This document shows positions 16,445-27,478 of a stretch of DNA of 64,000 nucleotides, piece by piece. Origin of the DNA: Pterobdella sp. o SKG-2022 (Eukaryota > Annelida > Clitellata > Hirudinida > Piscicolidae); assembly GCA_964035795.1 (NCBI GenBank), contig OZ038324.1, forward strand, positions 7,938,792 through 8,002,791, in the 5' to 3' direction. A model generated the notes under the pieces. The model was not told the origin of the DNA. It did not search any database and saw only the letters and a list, made by a program, of their open reading frames with translations. Each line of letters begins with the position of its first letter. Positions within the stretch are counted from its first letter, which is position 1. Position numbers and translations under genes: made by a program.

Positions 16445-18839
16445 TCATACAAGCTTGTGTTCCTTGGACACGAGAGGATATGATAGAGTAAGGCCATCGT
16501 TACCTTTAATGGGTAGTTGGTTAGTGGTGTAGTAGTCAACCATACATGATACATGGATGAATGGCTGACTGAACTGGCCTAAGATGTAGTCTCCACTGTT
16601 TGTGTCTTGCACGATCTTTATATGCAGGAATCCTGACTTACTCCTGTTTGTATAGTGAATAAAAACCCATTGAAAAGTAGGCTATAATGATTCATAAAAT
16701 CCAATTTACAACTTGTTTCTCTTCACAAGGGCAAGGCTTATGAACTAAATTCACGAATGATTATTAAGTAATTGTCAATGAGACATTCAAAACAATGTAA
16801 TAAGGAGTGGCTTAAAAATTTAAAATAATAATGAAAAAGTAAGTTACTTAAGTGAGAGTGAAAAGTCCTTTTTGTTGCTCTCAGAAACTCTCACCAAGTA
16901 CGTTCCTGTCAACATTTTATTATCTTATAACCTAACTTCCATTTAAACAGCTATCTCATGTAACTCGCCATGCACCATTAAATACTCAATCTATCCCCAC
17001 AACATGAACTAAACAACTACCACCCATATCTTAAAACCATAGCACCCACCAGCCTTTAGTTCTTTAAGCCACCACTCACCAGTTGACTGAGAACTTAGTA
17101 GTTGTTCGGCTTCCAGACGACTTATGCATCCATGATACCAATCCTGGTCCTTCAATTGGACCCCCATCCACCTGTCCTCTTTAATGTCTTCCTCTCCTTT
17201 TGTGTTATGCTCTCTCTTACTTGTTGATTCTTCCTTCTTTTTTTTTGTTTCTATATTTTCATTTTTTGTATTTTTAAAACTGCAATTTGTATTTTCTATA
17301 CCATCATTTTTTCGCTCTACATTACTTGTATTGAAAATTTTATCATTTTTTAATTTTATGTTATAACGATGGTTGGGTTTGGATTGGTTTTTGGAGGTTG
17401 ATTTCTTTGAGGAAAGCATGAGAACTCCATCAGACTTGGGTCTGATACTGGCATGGTTGCAATTGTTCCTCAACAAACAATCAACTTTCTCATCTGTTTG
17501 TGTAATCAAAGGTGAGTTGGATGGTGGTTTTAGAGAGCGTGGTTTGTTGACATCACCACAAATTGATGAACTCAAAGCATCCTGGTTAAGAACTATTATT
17601 GGCTGCATATCGTCAAAATTCTTATTTGCTACAACAGTCACTGAACCTCCTGAAGTACAATATGATTGGTTTGTTTCGCCTCTGACACCATCCTCATCCA
17701 AGGCCTTTGTTTCTTGGTTGATATTTTCATTATTTTCCCAAATTTTTTTCTCAGAAGGGTTATGGTTAGGAGAAACACCTTCTACATTACTTGTTTCATT
17801 TTTTTCATTGTCGTGGGAGTCAGTGGTATGGTGAGAGGCGCTAGGCTTGACTGAAACCACCCTTGACACAATTCGACTATTCACTGAATTCTGTGGTGTT
17901 TGAAATAATTTCAAACCCATTTGAAATATTTTATAGTTTATAAAAAGTCAACCTTTGGCTTTTTCACATTTATGTTGCCAGTTGCGTTATCAGTCACATT
18001 TTTATTAGCATCTGAAAAAACATTCAAGAAAATCAACTCAATGAAATGATGAAAAAATGATGAAACTGACCAGCAAAGAACTTATCAACTTGATCATAGG
18101 GTGTTGAATAGTCATCATCAATTGTCAATGGGTCATTTTCCATTGTCAAGTCCAATGGGTTGCTATACTCTTCCAATATTTCAGGCTTGTGATAATTATT
18201 TTAGTATGATAAGCATTTTGGAAGTGAGTTTTATATAATGTATAACTGAATATTTGAAGTTCGCTTAATCTAAAATAAAATCTTTTGAAAACAAAAACAA
18301 TAGTTGAAAAGTCTTTTATACATAAAGTAATTTCTCATGATTTTTTCATGTTTAGCAATTACCACAAAAGAGGATTGAACTTCAGGCATGTTGTCAGAAG
18401 GTTCTGTGACAAGGTGGTGATCAGCAGAATTCATCAGATTTGAAAATGTTATGTTTTTGTGCTTGCTTTTTGAATCAGATTCTTTTGCTTTAAAATGTGC
18501 TTTCAGAGTCTTGCTACCTTGTTGAGATGATTCTTTCGAACTTTTACCAAAACCCTTAAACTTTTCTGTAGACGATTTTGATTTTTTTGTCGATTCATCA
18601 TTGCGGAGTTTGAGCGATCGAGTGTCGTAATCACTTTTAGAGTTGGAAGGACCTTTTCTGGATGTGGCTGCTGATGCGCCATTGAGATAGTTGTTGGAAC
18701 AAAACTTTGTATTGTTTTTAGTTACCAATTCATTAACACTATTCGACTTGAGAGTCGATCCTGAATAATCACTATGTTGATTTGTCGACGCATTATATTT
18801 CTTGCCGCCAAACCCAAAATGTTTGAGCAGTTTTGCCAT
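16445..18839 (-). CDS. SHB: SHB/SHF-family SH2 adaptor protein
   Basis: Six exons join in phase: 18839-18363, 18185-18071, 18011-17953, 17890-17080, 16905-16848, 16643-16445; 572 aa. The N-terminus (MAKLLKHFGFGGKK) matches the MAKW-type start of SHB, SHD, SHE and SHF. The middle is disordered, Ser/Lys-rich, with a tyrosine motif DDYSTPYDQV near residue 190, a likely phosphotyrosine docking site. The C-terminal SH2 domain (about 467-560) has DWYHGCISR, the FLVR-type strand GTYLVRVSES with the phosphotyrosine-binding Arg, then SGFLHIKIV and LPIKG, ending SKEHKLV. The family links receptor tyrosine kinases to downstream signalling at the inner membrane. An apparent donor at LPIKG is read through because the next residues match the family end. 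Which paralogue it is cannot be decided. It starts 368 bp from the divergent acinus gene. Confidence 0.88.
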
Positions 18840-19207
18840 TACAAAAAAATAAATTTCTTAATTAATATTAACAAAATTGAAAGTATTTATATAAATAAAA
18901 AGATATTTAGGATGTATCACGAGAAGGCCATCAAACAGTTTTGCCGTGAAAACAAGCGTATGTACCAGAGATAAAAAGATTTTTTTCTTTATGAATTGAA
19001 TTTAGAAAAACGATAATCTTATTGATTTTTGTTTGTTAAAATTTTCAAACTTTTCTATAACCTATTATTTTATTTTAAACTAAATTGACTTTTAATAAAG
19101 TATTTATTCAAAAATTCGGATTGAAGCTTGGTTAATTATTTGAACATTTTATTCAAATTTATTTAGGCACTTAAACGAACACAATCACTCTTATAATATT
19201 TTTTAAA
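18840..19207. promoter_or_regulatory. Divergent promoter interval, SHB-like and acinus
   Basis: 368 bp separate the start codons of two genes on opposite strands. The interval is AT-rich with no box I can name. A shared bidirectional promoter is inferred from spacing. Confidence 0.45.
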
Positions 19208-22200
19208 ATGGCCGACCAAGCCAGAGAGTTGCTCGAAAAGATTAATGATTTTAAAGTTACCGATCTTAGAAAAGAATTAAGTAAAAGAAATTTATCAAAA
19301 TATGGAGTTAAAAAAGAACTTGTTGAAAGATTGAAAAATGTTGGTTGATTTACCGTTTAAACAATTAACGAATATTTGCTTGTTATTAGTTGTTTAAAAA
19401 CTTTCTTTCACTAGTTATTTATTTCAATTCAATGTTCGAATAAAACATCACAGGCTTTACTAGCTCAAATCTCTGAAGTGCAAGCGACTGAGGAGGATGA
19501 ATCAAGTTAGAACCTTTTTATAAATATCAAAATTATTTGAAATATTAAACAAATGACCTAATTTATTCAAAATTTTAACCCAAAGGTACAGAAAAAACAT
19601 CTTTCAACGTGAGTGTCAACTTAGCTAAAACTATGTCATGCATATTTATTTCTATTGATGTTATACGACACACGTGATTAGACAATTAACAAAAATTTCA
19701 ATGCAAAAAAATAAAAGACATGAAATATTTTTTTTTAATCAAATAAATTGCTCAGATAACATCAGAAGATGCAGGGGTGGTAGAAGATAATGAATTTGTC
19801 AAGAATTACCTGCAACAGAGGTCCAAGCTGCTTGAACAGAAAATGGAAGAAAAGAAGAAATACCAAGGTGATGTATCATTTCATATTACCACAGTGTGCA
19901 TGAGTATTTTAAATTACTTATTTTAACTATTATTATTAAGCAATTTGTTAAAAATTTTATAACTAATGTTTCTTTTTGTATTGATAAAAGTATCATCCAC
20001 ATTTTTCAATATTCCATATAATATCCACAATGTTAATGGTGGCCTATCCACTCATATCCTTCCATATCATTGAACAGAAGAGGCATCTAAATCACAAGAT
20101 TCACAAAGTGATGTTGAGGATCTCTCATCTTCGGTTAGTTATTCTTCAATTTTTTTTCACAGTTATAAAGATGTTTTGCTAGGTATTGATAGTACTTTGC
20201 ACCAAGAATAATTTCAAGTGCTCATTGGGATATAAGTTTGAGATTTTGTTTTTGTGAATTATGATGGGCTGATTATTAATCATTAGTATACAATGAATGT
20301 TTTGAAGGTGAATTCTCAACAAGAACTCCAAAGCTCTTCAGCTGATGCCTTACAAATGCATAAAGATAAGGAAGAACAATTAATAAAAAAAAAGGAAGAA
20401 AAGCTCAGATCAGAGAAAGAAAATGAAGAAAAAATGAGATTAAAAAAAGAAGAAGAGGAAAGAATAAGATTGGAAAAAGAAGAAAAGTTAAGATTGGGGA
20501 AAGAAAAGGAAGAGAAACTGAGATTGGAGAAAGAAGAAAAAGAGAAACTAAGATTGGAGAAAGAAGAAAAAGAGAAACTGAGATTGGAGAAAGAAGAAAA
20601 AGAGAAACTGAGATTGGAGAAAGAAGAAAAAGAGAAACTAAGATTGGAGAAAGAAGAAAAAGAGAAACTGAGATTGGAGAAAGAAGAAAAAGAGAAACTG
20701 AGATTGGAGAAAGAAGAAAAAGAGAAACTAAGATTGGAGAAAGAAGAAAAAGAGAAACTGAGATTGGAGAAAGAAGAAAAAGAGAAACTGAGATTGGAGA
20801 AAGAAGAAAAAGAGAAACTAAGATTGGAGAAAGAAAAAATTAAATTACAAAAAGAGAAAGAAGAAAAACTAAAATTAGAAAAGCAAAAAGAAGAAAAACT
20901 AAAATTAGAAAAGCAAAAAGAAGAAAAACTAAAATTAGAAAAGCAAAAAGAAGAAAAACTAAAATCAGAAAAGCAAAAAGAAGAAAAACTAAAATTAGAA
21001 AAGCAAAAAGAAGAAAAACTAAAATTAGAAAAGCAAAAAGAAGAAAAACTAAAATTAGAAAAGCAAAAAGAAGAAAAACTAAAATTAGAAAAGCAAAAAG
21101 AAGAAAAACTAAAATTAGAAAAGCAAAAAGAAGAAAAACTAAAATCAGAAAAGCAAAAAGAAGAAAAACTAAAATCAGAAAAGCAAAAAGAAGAAAAACT
21201 AAAATTAGAAAAGCAAAAAGAAGAAAAACTAAAATTAGAGAAAGAGAAAGAAGACAAGTTAAAATTAGAAAATGAAATGATAAAAAAGAAGAAAGAAAAA
21301 GAATCAAAAGGAAAGAAAGAGACATCAAATGAGAATAATAATGAAGATGGCCAGGTGAAAGATTTATCAAAGCGAGTTTTAAAGGAAGATGCAGGGAAGA
21401 AACTGAAGGATTATGGTAGTGGAGTGTTGAATGATGGTATGTGTGTGAGTGATGTGAATAAGAGTGATGACGTTATGAATGTTAAGAAGGATGATGGTGA
21501 TGTTGTTGATCGTGGAGGAATTGATAACGACAATGAAATCAACAGTAATAAAAATGTCCTACCAAGTGATAAATCAACCAAAAAGAAAAGTGATAACACC
21601 AGGACTAACAAAAGTGATAAAGATGTTAATAATCAGAGTAATAAGGAAGATGTGGGCATAAGAGGTGGAAAGAAAGGAGGGGATGTGGTGGATGTGATGG
21701 TGAGTGAGGTCGATGATGGTGTGGAAGACCTGGAAGCTTCCAAAAAGTTTGTCTCTGTAATTTTTTGTTTGTCTATTTTTATTTTTGTTTATTTGTTTGC
21801 ATTTTTTTGAAATGGACATTGATGTGGGGACTAATGGCGGCAAATTTGACCAGGTTAATAGTGGAGACTGCAGAGGAAGCTGAAACTAAAAAATCTTCAC
21901 AAAATCAGGTGTGTTCAACTCATTTAATTATCTATTAATCACCCATTTAGGGTTTTTTTTTTGCTTTGTTGACTTATTAGTTAATTAATTGATTTCCCAA
22001 CCCCACTTATCTGGAAACAAAGGCTTCAAATGGAATTAATCAATCACACCTCAGAGCACACTGAAGATAGAGATGTTACCAGAAGAAAAGAATGTTAAAC
22101 ATTTTCAGATCAATAAACCATCCCAAACACCTTCAACAGGTAAACATTAATAATCAAGTCATTATTATCACATATTTCTCTTATACATTACATTAATTTT

Positions 22201-24751
22201 CATTGAATGCTGTTTGAAGATGCCAATAACAATGAATACCAACAAAACAGAAACGAAAACAGTTGGTGCACGAAAGCGAAGATGGGGCTCGAACATCAAC
22301 AATACCCCTTCCATATCCATCAGCACTGATTCCCTTAAGGTGCCAATGCTTTCCTTTTTTCATCTTTAGTTTCATTTTTCTTTTTTATTTCGGTTATTTT
22401 CACATTTTGGCCACCTCTGCTCTCAATCTTATTTTCTACTTCATTTAACTTTCATGATTATAAACGTAGTAATGATAATAAGCTAAACACAGACATTGGT
22501 GCCAGAGGTGACGTTAGACTTGAGTGTTCCCATAGACATTTCTACAGAGTTAACTCCATCCGAGACATCACACAAGCAACCCATGGGTGGGTGGTGGTTG
22601 TTTTGTTTTATTAGACATCTTTGTGAAAACTCACTATGAAATTAACTTGATTGATTATTTTTTGGTGGTGGTGTTTGAGGTGATTTTGGGGGTTATGAAG
22701 ATTTTGTGATTGTGGTGATAATTTTTATCATAAAAATGTTACAGAAAATGCAGAAGGGGTGAATGAAAACAAATTAGAAAGAACAATATATCAAGTATGT
22801 ATTATGATTTACTGTCACCATTTAACATCACATTTTATATCACCAATACTACCAGTCCAACCCTTGGTAAAGGAAAATGGGCTATTAAAAAAAATTGATT
22901 GATTGATTGAATAGTACCTGATATTTTAAAATTTCATCAAAAGGCATTGTAAATCGTTATTGACAATTTATAAATAAAAATGAACAGGAAATTAAAAAAC
23001 CCAAAACGATTGATGAAGAAGTGAAGAGGAAAGTGGTGTCAAATGAGGATGAGGTGGTGAAAGGGCGGGTTGTGGTGGAGGATGCCAGAAAAGATGCTGG
23101 TGGTAGGAAGGTTCAGGACGTTGGGGGTAGGAAGGTAGTGAGGAAGCCTGCAGGACCTGAGGAAGATAAATCTACAAGTGAGTATTCATTTTTATGTGTA
23201 GCATTTATGACTAATGCATGTTCACCATATAAAATATGAATAATTGAGACCACTATATAACCAAGGGTTATTATTAACAGCTGTTGTAGCGACAGAAGAT
23301 AAAAAAACAGCAGTTAGTGAGAAACCAGTGGCGCCAATGATCCCCTCACCACCCCTCAAAGAGCCTTCATGCTACATCCATATACACAACCTTGTCAGAC
23401 CATATACTGTCAACCAACTCAAGGTTGTGTTACAAAAATGAGACCATAAACAATAATGAGGGTGATATTGAATGTTTTCATGGAGTTGATGATGTACATG
23501 ATGATAAACAGGAGTTGTTACGAGAGGGAGGAAAGGAGTTGGTGGATGAGGGCTTTTGGATTGACAAGATCAAGTCCCATTGTATTGTGCAGGTGGGTGG
23601 TGTGTCATTACTTGTCACTTGAGGTCTGACTAACATTAAGTAAACCGTAGATAGTTAATAATTTTTTACGTGTATGAAGCTTGTTAAAATATACACCTTC
23701 TACTTTCTTATTGCATGGAGCATACTTGAACAGTTCACCAGTGTGGAAGATGCCACCAAGGTGAGAGAGTCCCTGCACGGCACCAAGTGGCCTGCTTCCA
23801 ACCCTAAGCTCCTCTCTGTTGACTTCTCATCCGAACAAGAAGTTTGTTCCACTCGTGTTTCATGGCTTGAATATTGTATAATCTTTGAGAATGTATCAAA
23901 TACCTTTCATTCATCAAACAGTTACAATCCGTGAAAGGGATTACCAATCAAGCACAAACAATTCCTCCTCCCTCTGAAAATGTGCGTGTGAAAAATCCTT
24001 TGGAGGATGAAAGGAGAAGGACAGAAGAAAAAATGGATGAGAGAAGGAGAGGAGAGAGAGTGAGAGGTGAAGAAAGGTCAGATACCAGAGCTCCAAGAGA
24101 ATGGGATCGAGATAAAGTGAGTTAATTGATTTCTCTAGTTAATCTCTTAAAAGCATCAAATGTTAATATAAAGTTGGACATGGAGAGGACAAGATCGCCA
24201 GTCAAACGAACGTCAGACCACTACACTGATAGATACAGTCGAGGTGCTGCAGAGGAGAGAAAGAGGAGGAGGATGGAAGGAGATGAAGAAAACAAGAAAA
24301 GAGATGTAACAAGAAGGGAGCCTGAAAAAAATGGTTAGTCAAATTTTCGATGGTTCGGTATATGAAATTTTTTTTATAATATCTGTATTTGCTGATACAA
24401 TTCTTAGAAGAACCACCAGCCAAATTGCTGGATGACCTCTTCCGCAAGACCAAGGCCACCCCATGCATATATTGGCTGCCTCTTACCAATGAACAAGTAT
24501 TACTACTGTTATGTTTTCAGTTTTTTATCAATATCTGTTCCATCAAATTTTTTTCATAGATTGGTATATACATATTGTACTCATTATGAAGTTTTTGCTT
24601 TCATAAATTATTTTTTTAGGTTGCTGCGCGAGAAGCTTCAGTGAAGAGAATAGAGGAGGAGAGGAAGAAGAGGAGGGAGGAGAGGGAAAAAAGGGATGGA
24701 AGAGATCGCGTCAGAGGTCAAAGACCATATGAGCATCGCAGACCTTTTTAA
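19208..24751 (+). CDS. ACIN1: Acinus (apoptotic chromatin condensation inducer)
   Basis: About 18 exons, roughly 1,090 aa: 19208-19339, 19454-19505, 19586-19608, 19756-19867, 20078-20133, 20308-about 21756, a short exon ending 21909, 22055-22139, 22263-22339, 22493-22586, 22745-22794, 22988-23177, 23281-23423, 23512-23592, 23734-23841, 23922-24116, 24174-24333, 24408-24496, 24620-24751. SAP DNA-binding domain at the N-terminus ([20 protein letters not shown]); a Lys/Glu-rich repeat of about 23 decapeptides; an ARKRRWG...[11 protein letters not shown] block; an RRM split over three exons ([39 protein letters not shown]-like); the RNPS1-SAP18-binding motif [20 protein letters not shown]; an Arg-rich end. 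Acinus scaffolds the ASAP complex at the exon junction complex in nuclear speckles. The 21756/21850 junction is unresolved because no phase-consistent pair stands out. Confidence 0.92.
20521..21240 (+). repeat. Two 30-bp coding tandem arrays in acinus
   Basis: Array A, 20521-20820: ten 30-bp units encoding [10 protein letters not shown]. Array B, about 20877-21236: twelve units encoding [10 protein letters not shown] (x is Leu or Ser). The regular K/E pattern predicts a long single alpha-helix. Units of array A differ only by CTA or CTG at the last Leu codon, in the order A-G-G-A-G-G-A-G-G-A. Confidence 0.95.
22850..22908 (+). repeat. Short LINE 3'-tail copy in an acinus intron
   Basis: Begins CCAACCCTTGGTAAAGGAAA and ends in (GATT)n, matching the 3' end of the LINE in the fucosyltransferase intron read on its own strand. 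It lies between acinus exons ending 22794 and starting 22988. Confidence 0.8.
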
Positions 24752-25127
24752 TTTTTATTATTTTTTATGACTCTTTTTCATGTCTGACCAATAATTATTA
24801 ATTATAAAAATATTCAAGAAAACTCAATACGTTGTATTTTTAACAAGATTGGCATCGCAAATGAGTTTGAGTACACTTAAAAAATCTAATGTTGCATTCC
24901 ACGATAAATCTTAAAAACACATGGAATTTATCGACTTTAATGGTGGGGTGCACAGGCCTTCAGATTTTTTTGCGATTTATTATTTTTAAACTTTAAATGT
25001 CTAAGAGTTAAGCTAAACATCAAAATTTTTTTAAAAAAAAGCTAGTAAGATTAACAAAGTGAAGGTCTAATCGAAATAGTAGTTTATATTTTTACAAGAA
25101 AGAAATAATCTCGCTAATCTAAAAAAT
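24752..25127. other. Acinus 3' flank
   Basis: AT-rich sequence between the acinus stop codon and the tRNA gene; probably includes the acinus 3'UTR. No other feature seen. Confidence 0.4.
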
Positions 25128-25200
25128 CGACCTTGCCAGGATTCGAACCTGGAATCTTCTGATCCGTAGTCAGACGCGTTATCCATTGCGCCACAAGGCC
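25128..25200 (-). tRNA. tRNA-Arg (anticodon ACG)
   Basis: 73 nt, minus strand, starting GGCCTTGTGGCGCAATGGAT. The acceptor stem pairs GGCCTTG with CAAGGTC, with one G-U pair. The D arm, anticodon stem TCTGA/TCAGA with loop CTACGGA, and T arm CCAGG/CCTGG are all intact; discriminator G. No intron. Pol III A box (TGGCGCAATGG) and B box (GGTTCGAATCC) are canonical. A run of six T follows within two bases as terminator. ACG becomes ICG and reads CGU, CGC and CGA. Confidence 0.97.
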
Positions 25201-25291
25201 CACGAAAATGGAAGACATAACGATGGTATAAGATAATTTCAGTTGGTTTATTTTATTTAAAAGACAGTTTGTTTAAAAAATTAATTTTTAT

Positions 25292-25915
25292 TTATTCTTT
25301 AATATTTTCAAATGCAGACTGGCCCATCATAAGATTATAATAGGTCGGGTGACTAAAGTCTTTTTGCATCATAAAATATTTTTTCCCATTGATTTCGTAG
25401 TTTTTCAACAAAAAGTGTTTATTATTGTTGATCATTTTAACATCCCCTTTGTTGAAAGTGAACGTTTTTCGCCAATGATACCATGGTTGAAATTCGGCTT
25501 CAAAATTTTTATTTATGGTATTAAAAGATATTTTGTAAATAGTCCTTTTACGTATCCAGGTGAGAAGAGCAAAAACAAAAAGTATAAAGAAATCGGCTAA
25601 AGCGATGAATGCAACAGGAAAGTCAACTGGTATTGTTTCAGAATTTCCCAAAGCTTCAGGATTTCTTAATAAGTTATAATTTGAACTTAATGTCACAATT
25701 GTAAAAACTATAGTTGGAGGGTAGGCGTAGTATAAGTAATTTGTATATCCACATTTGTAGAAGGTGATTTTGTTCTTGTCTTTTTTACTTTTGAATATAT
25801 TTATTGGGTCAAATGATAAAAACCTTTTGCCAGTATTATTGAAACATTTGTTCAGATTAAATAAAGATTTCGAATGAATAAGCAATCTTTTTGAAGATAA
25901 AATTGAAGAAATCAT
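25292..25915 (-). CDS. TMEM223-like mitochondrial inner-membrane protein
   Basis: Single exon of 207 aa. The N-terminus (first about 45 residues) is Ser/Lys/Arg-rich and lacks acidic residues until Asp-36, typical of a mitochondrial targeting sequence. Two hydrophobic segments follow: YYAYPPTIVFTIVTLSS (about 62-78) and an ALADFFILFVFALLTW stretch (about 106-121). The C-terminal part has INGKKYFMMQKDFSHPTYYN, which resembles the KGRRFYFLLDKTGHFPNTKLF type of ending in TMEM223, a complex IV assembly factor. The assignment rests on layout and that one block and could be another small two-TM mitochondrial protein. It is divergent from bystin, 197 bp apart. Confidence 0.55.
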   Translation of the reverse strand: MISSILSSKRLLIHSKSLFNLNKCFNNTGKRFLSFDPINIFKSKKDKNKITFYKCGYTNYLYYAYPPTIVFTIVTLSSNYNLLRNPEALGNSETIPVDFPVAFIALADFFILFVFALLTWIRKRTIYKISFNTINKNFEAEFQPWYHWRKTFTFNKGDVKMINNNKHFLLKNYEINGKKYFMMQKDFSHPTYYNLMMGQSAFENIKE

Positions 25916-26112
25916 TTTTTTAGATTAAAAGTGGAACTAGAACAATTTCTTCAAAAAAAATTTCAATTAATTACTAAAAGTGAATTAATAACAAAAAATA
26001 GTATAAAAATAGAAATTTACTCTAAAATTTTGAATTTTTCTCTTTATAACCACGTGCAAAAGTTTTTGGAGGTTACTTTTAAGCATAAATCTTTAACGAG
26101 TTTCGTTCTAAT
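25916..26112. promoter_or_regulatory. Divergent promoter interval, TMEM223-like and bystin
   Basis: Only 197 bp between two start codons on opposite strands. A shared promoter is inferred from spacing; no motif is claimed. Confidence 0.5.
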
Positions 26113-27478
26113 ATGGGTAAAAAAAATAGAAACAATGACCCGCTATTGAAAAAACCTGGAGCTCTTGCTGACACTATATACAAAAAAAGTTTTGCTACTG
26201 AAAAAGTAAGGTTGGGCAAAAAGAGAAAAAGAAATGATGATAACGAAGATGATTTTGTAGGTGGCAGTGAATCGTTGAAGATACTCAAACAAGCCAGAAA
26301 ACAATTAAATGAAATTACCGAATCAGAAAATGAAGTGAAAAAAGTTATTTCAAATAATACAAAACTTCTCCCTTCAAATGAACATGGTGATTCAGATGAA
26401 GAGTCAGGCTCTAAGGCAGATCAGTTTCATGACGCCACAGATCGAGTAGACAATGATTTCAATGAAGAATTGATGCTAAATTTCGAGAAATTCATGCCTG
26501 AGTCAAATTTAGAAAAACAAAAAATGGCTGATGATCTTTTGGAAGCAATTGATAATAAAAAAAATGAGTTAGAAAGCAGGTGTTCTGAATCAAGTGATGT
26601 AAAGACAACACAGTTGAGTGATGAGCTAAAAGAACTCTTTAAGGAGGTTGGTAAGGTGATGAGTGCATACAGATCAGGGCCAGTTCCCAAGCCATTCAAA
26701 ATTATCCCTAAATATACAATTTGGGAGGAATTGCTAGAATTGACTCAGCCTGAAAAGTGGTCAGCTGCAGCCATCTTCGCAGGAACACGAGTTTTTGTAT
26801 CAAACATGAAAGACAATGAAGCTGCTAAATTTATGAACCGAGTACTACTCCCACGAATTCGAGATGATATTGCAGAGTATAAAAAACTCAATGATCATTT
26901 GTATAACTCATTAATCAAATGTATGTTCAAATCATATGGCTTCATCAAAGGCTTTTTATTGCCTCTCTGTAAGCAAGCTGATTTCTTTTCCAAGGAAGCA
27001 ACCATAATTGCAAGTGTGTTGGAGAAGTCATCAATAAAAATGAAGCACTCAGCTGCAGCCATGATGGAGCTGTCTCAAATGGAATACACTCCTGGTGTGT
27101 GCATCATTCTCACCACACTCATCAACAAGAAATATGCTCTCCCCTCCATCGTCCTTGATTCCCTCAAAAAATTCTTCACTAAGTGAGTTTTTTTGTTTAC
27201 ATTTATTAGGATTTATATGTTATTTTATTCAAAAATTTTTTTTATTAATATTTGAAACTTTGAACAGAGTGAGGCAGGAGAGTGACTTGATGCCAGTTCT
27301 ATGGCACCAATGCTTGTTGGCCTTTGTACAACATTATAAGGAAGCTCTGAAGGAAGAAGATCGCAAAGAATTATTAGAAATAATAAAACTACCCCAGGCT
27401 TGTCATAAGTCGATCAGTGGTGAAATCAGAAGAGAATTATCCAACGTTCGTCCAGCAGAAGAGCAAATGACCTATTAA
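26113..27478 (+). CDS. BYSL: Bystin (40S ribosome biogenesis factor, Enp1)
   Basis: Two exons, 26113..27182 and 27268..27478, joined as K-VRQES across an 85-bp GT..AG intron; 426 aa. The first third is basic, then acidic and disordered (MGKKNRNNDPLLKKPGALAD). From about residue 195 the conserved bystin fold begins: KPFKIIPKYTIWEELLELTQ, PEKWSAAAIFAGTRVFVSN, then HSAAAMMELSQMEYTPG and ALPSIVLDSLKKFF. It ends in RPAEEQMTY. Bystin/Enp1 acts in the nucleolus and cytoplasm on pre-40S particles. Length and domain order are normal for the family. The start is the first in-frame ATG and follows a short AT-rich divergent interval. Confidence 0.96.

Noticed and set aside
16445..16470. A final intron in the SHB-like gene after LPIK (GTAACG donor)
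   Set aside because: Read-through gives GNDGLTLSYPLVSKEHKLV and a stop, matching the family's usual C-terminus.
20316..21370. Long antisense Ser/Phe-rich and Leu/Val-rich frames opposite acinus
   Set aside because: Shadows of the 30-bp coding repeat; the sense strand carries the conserved gene.
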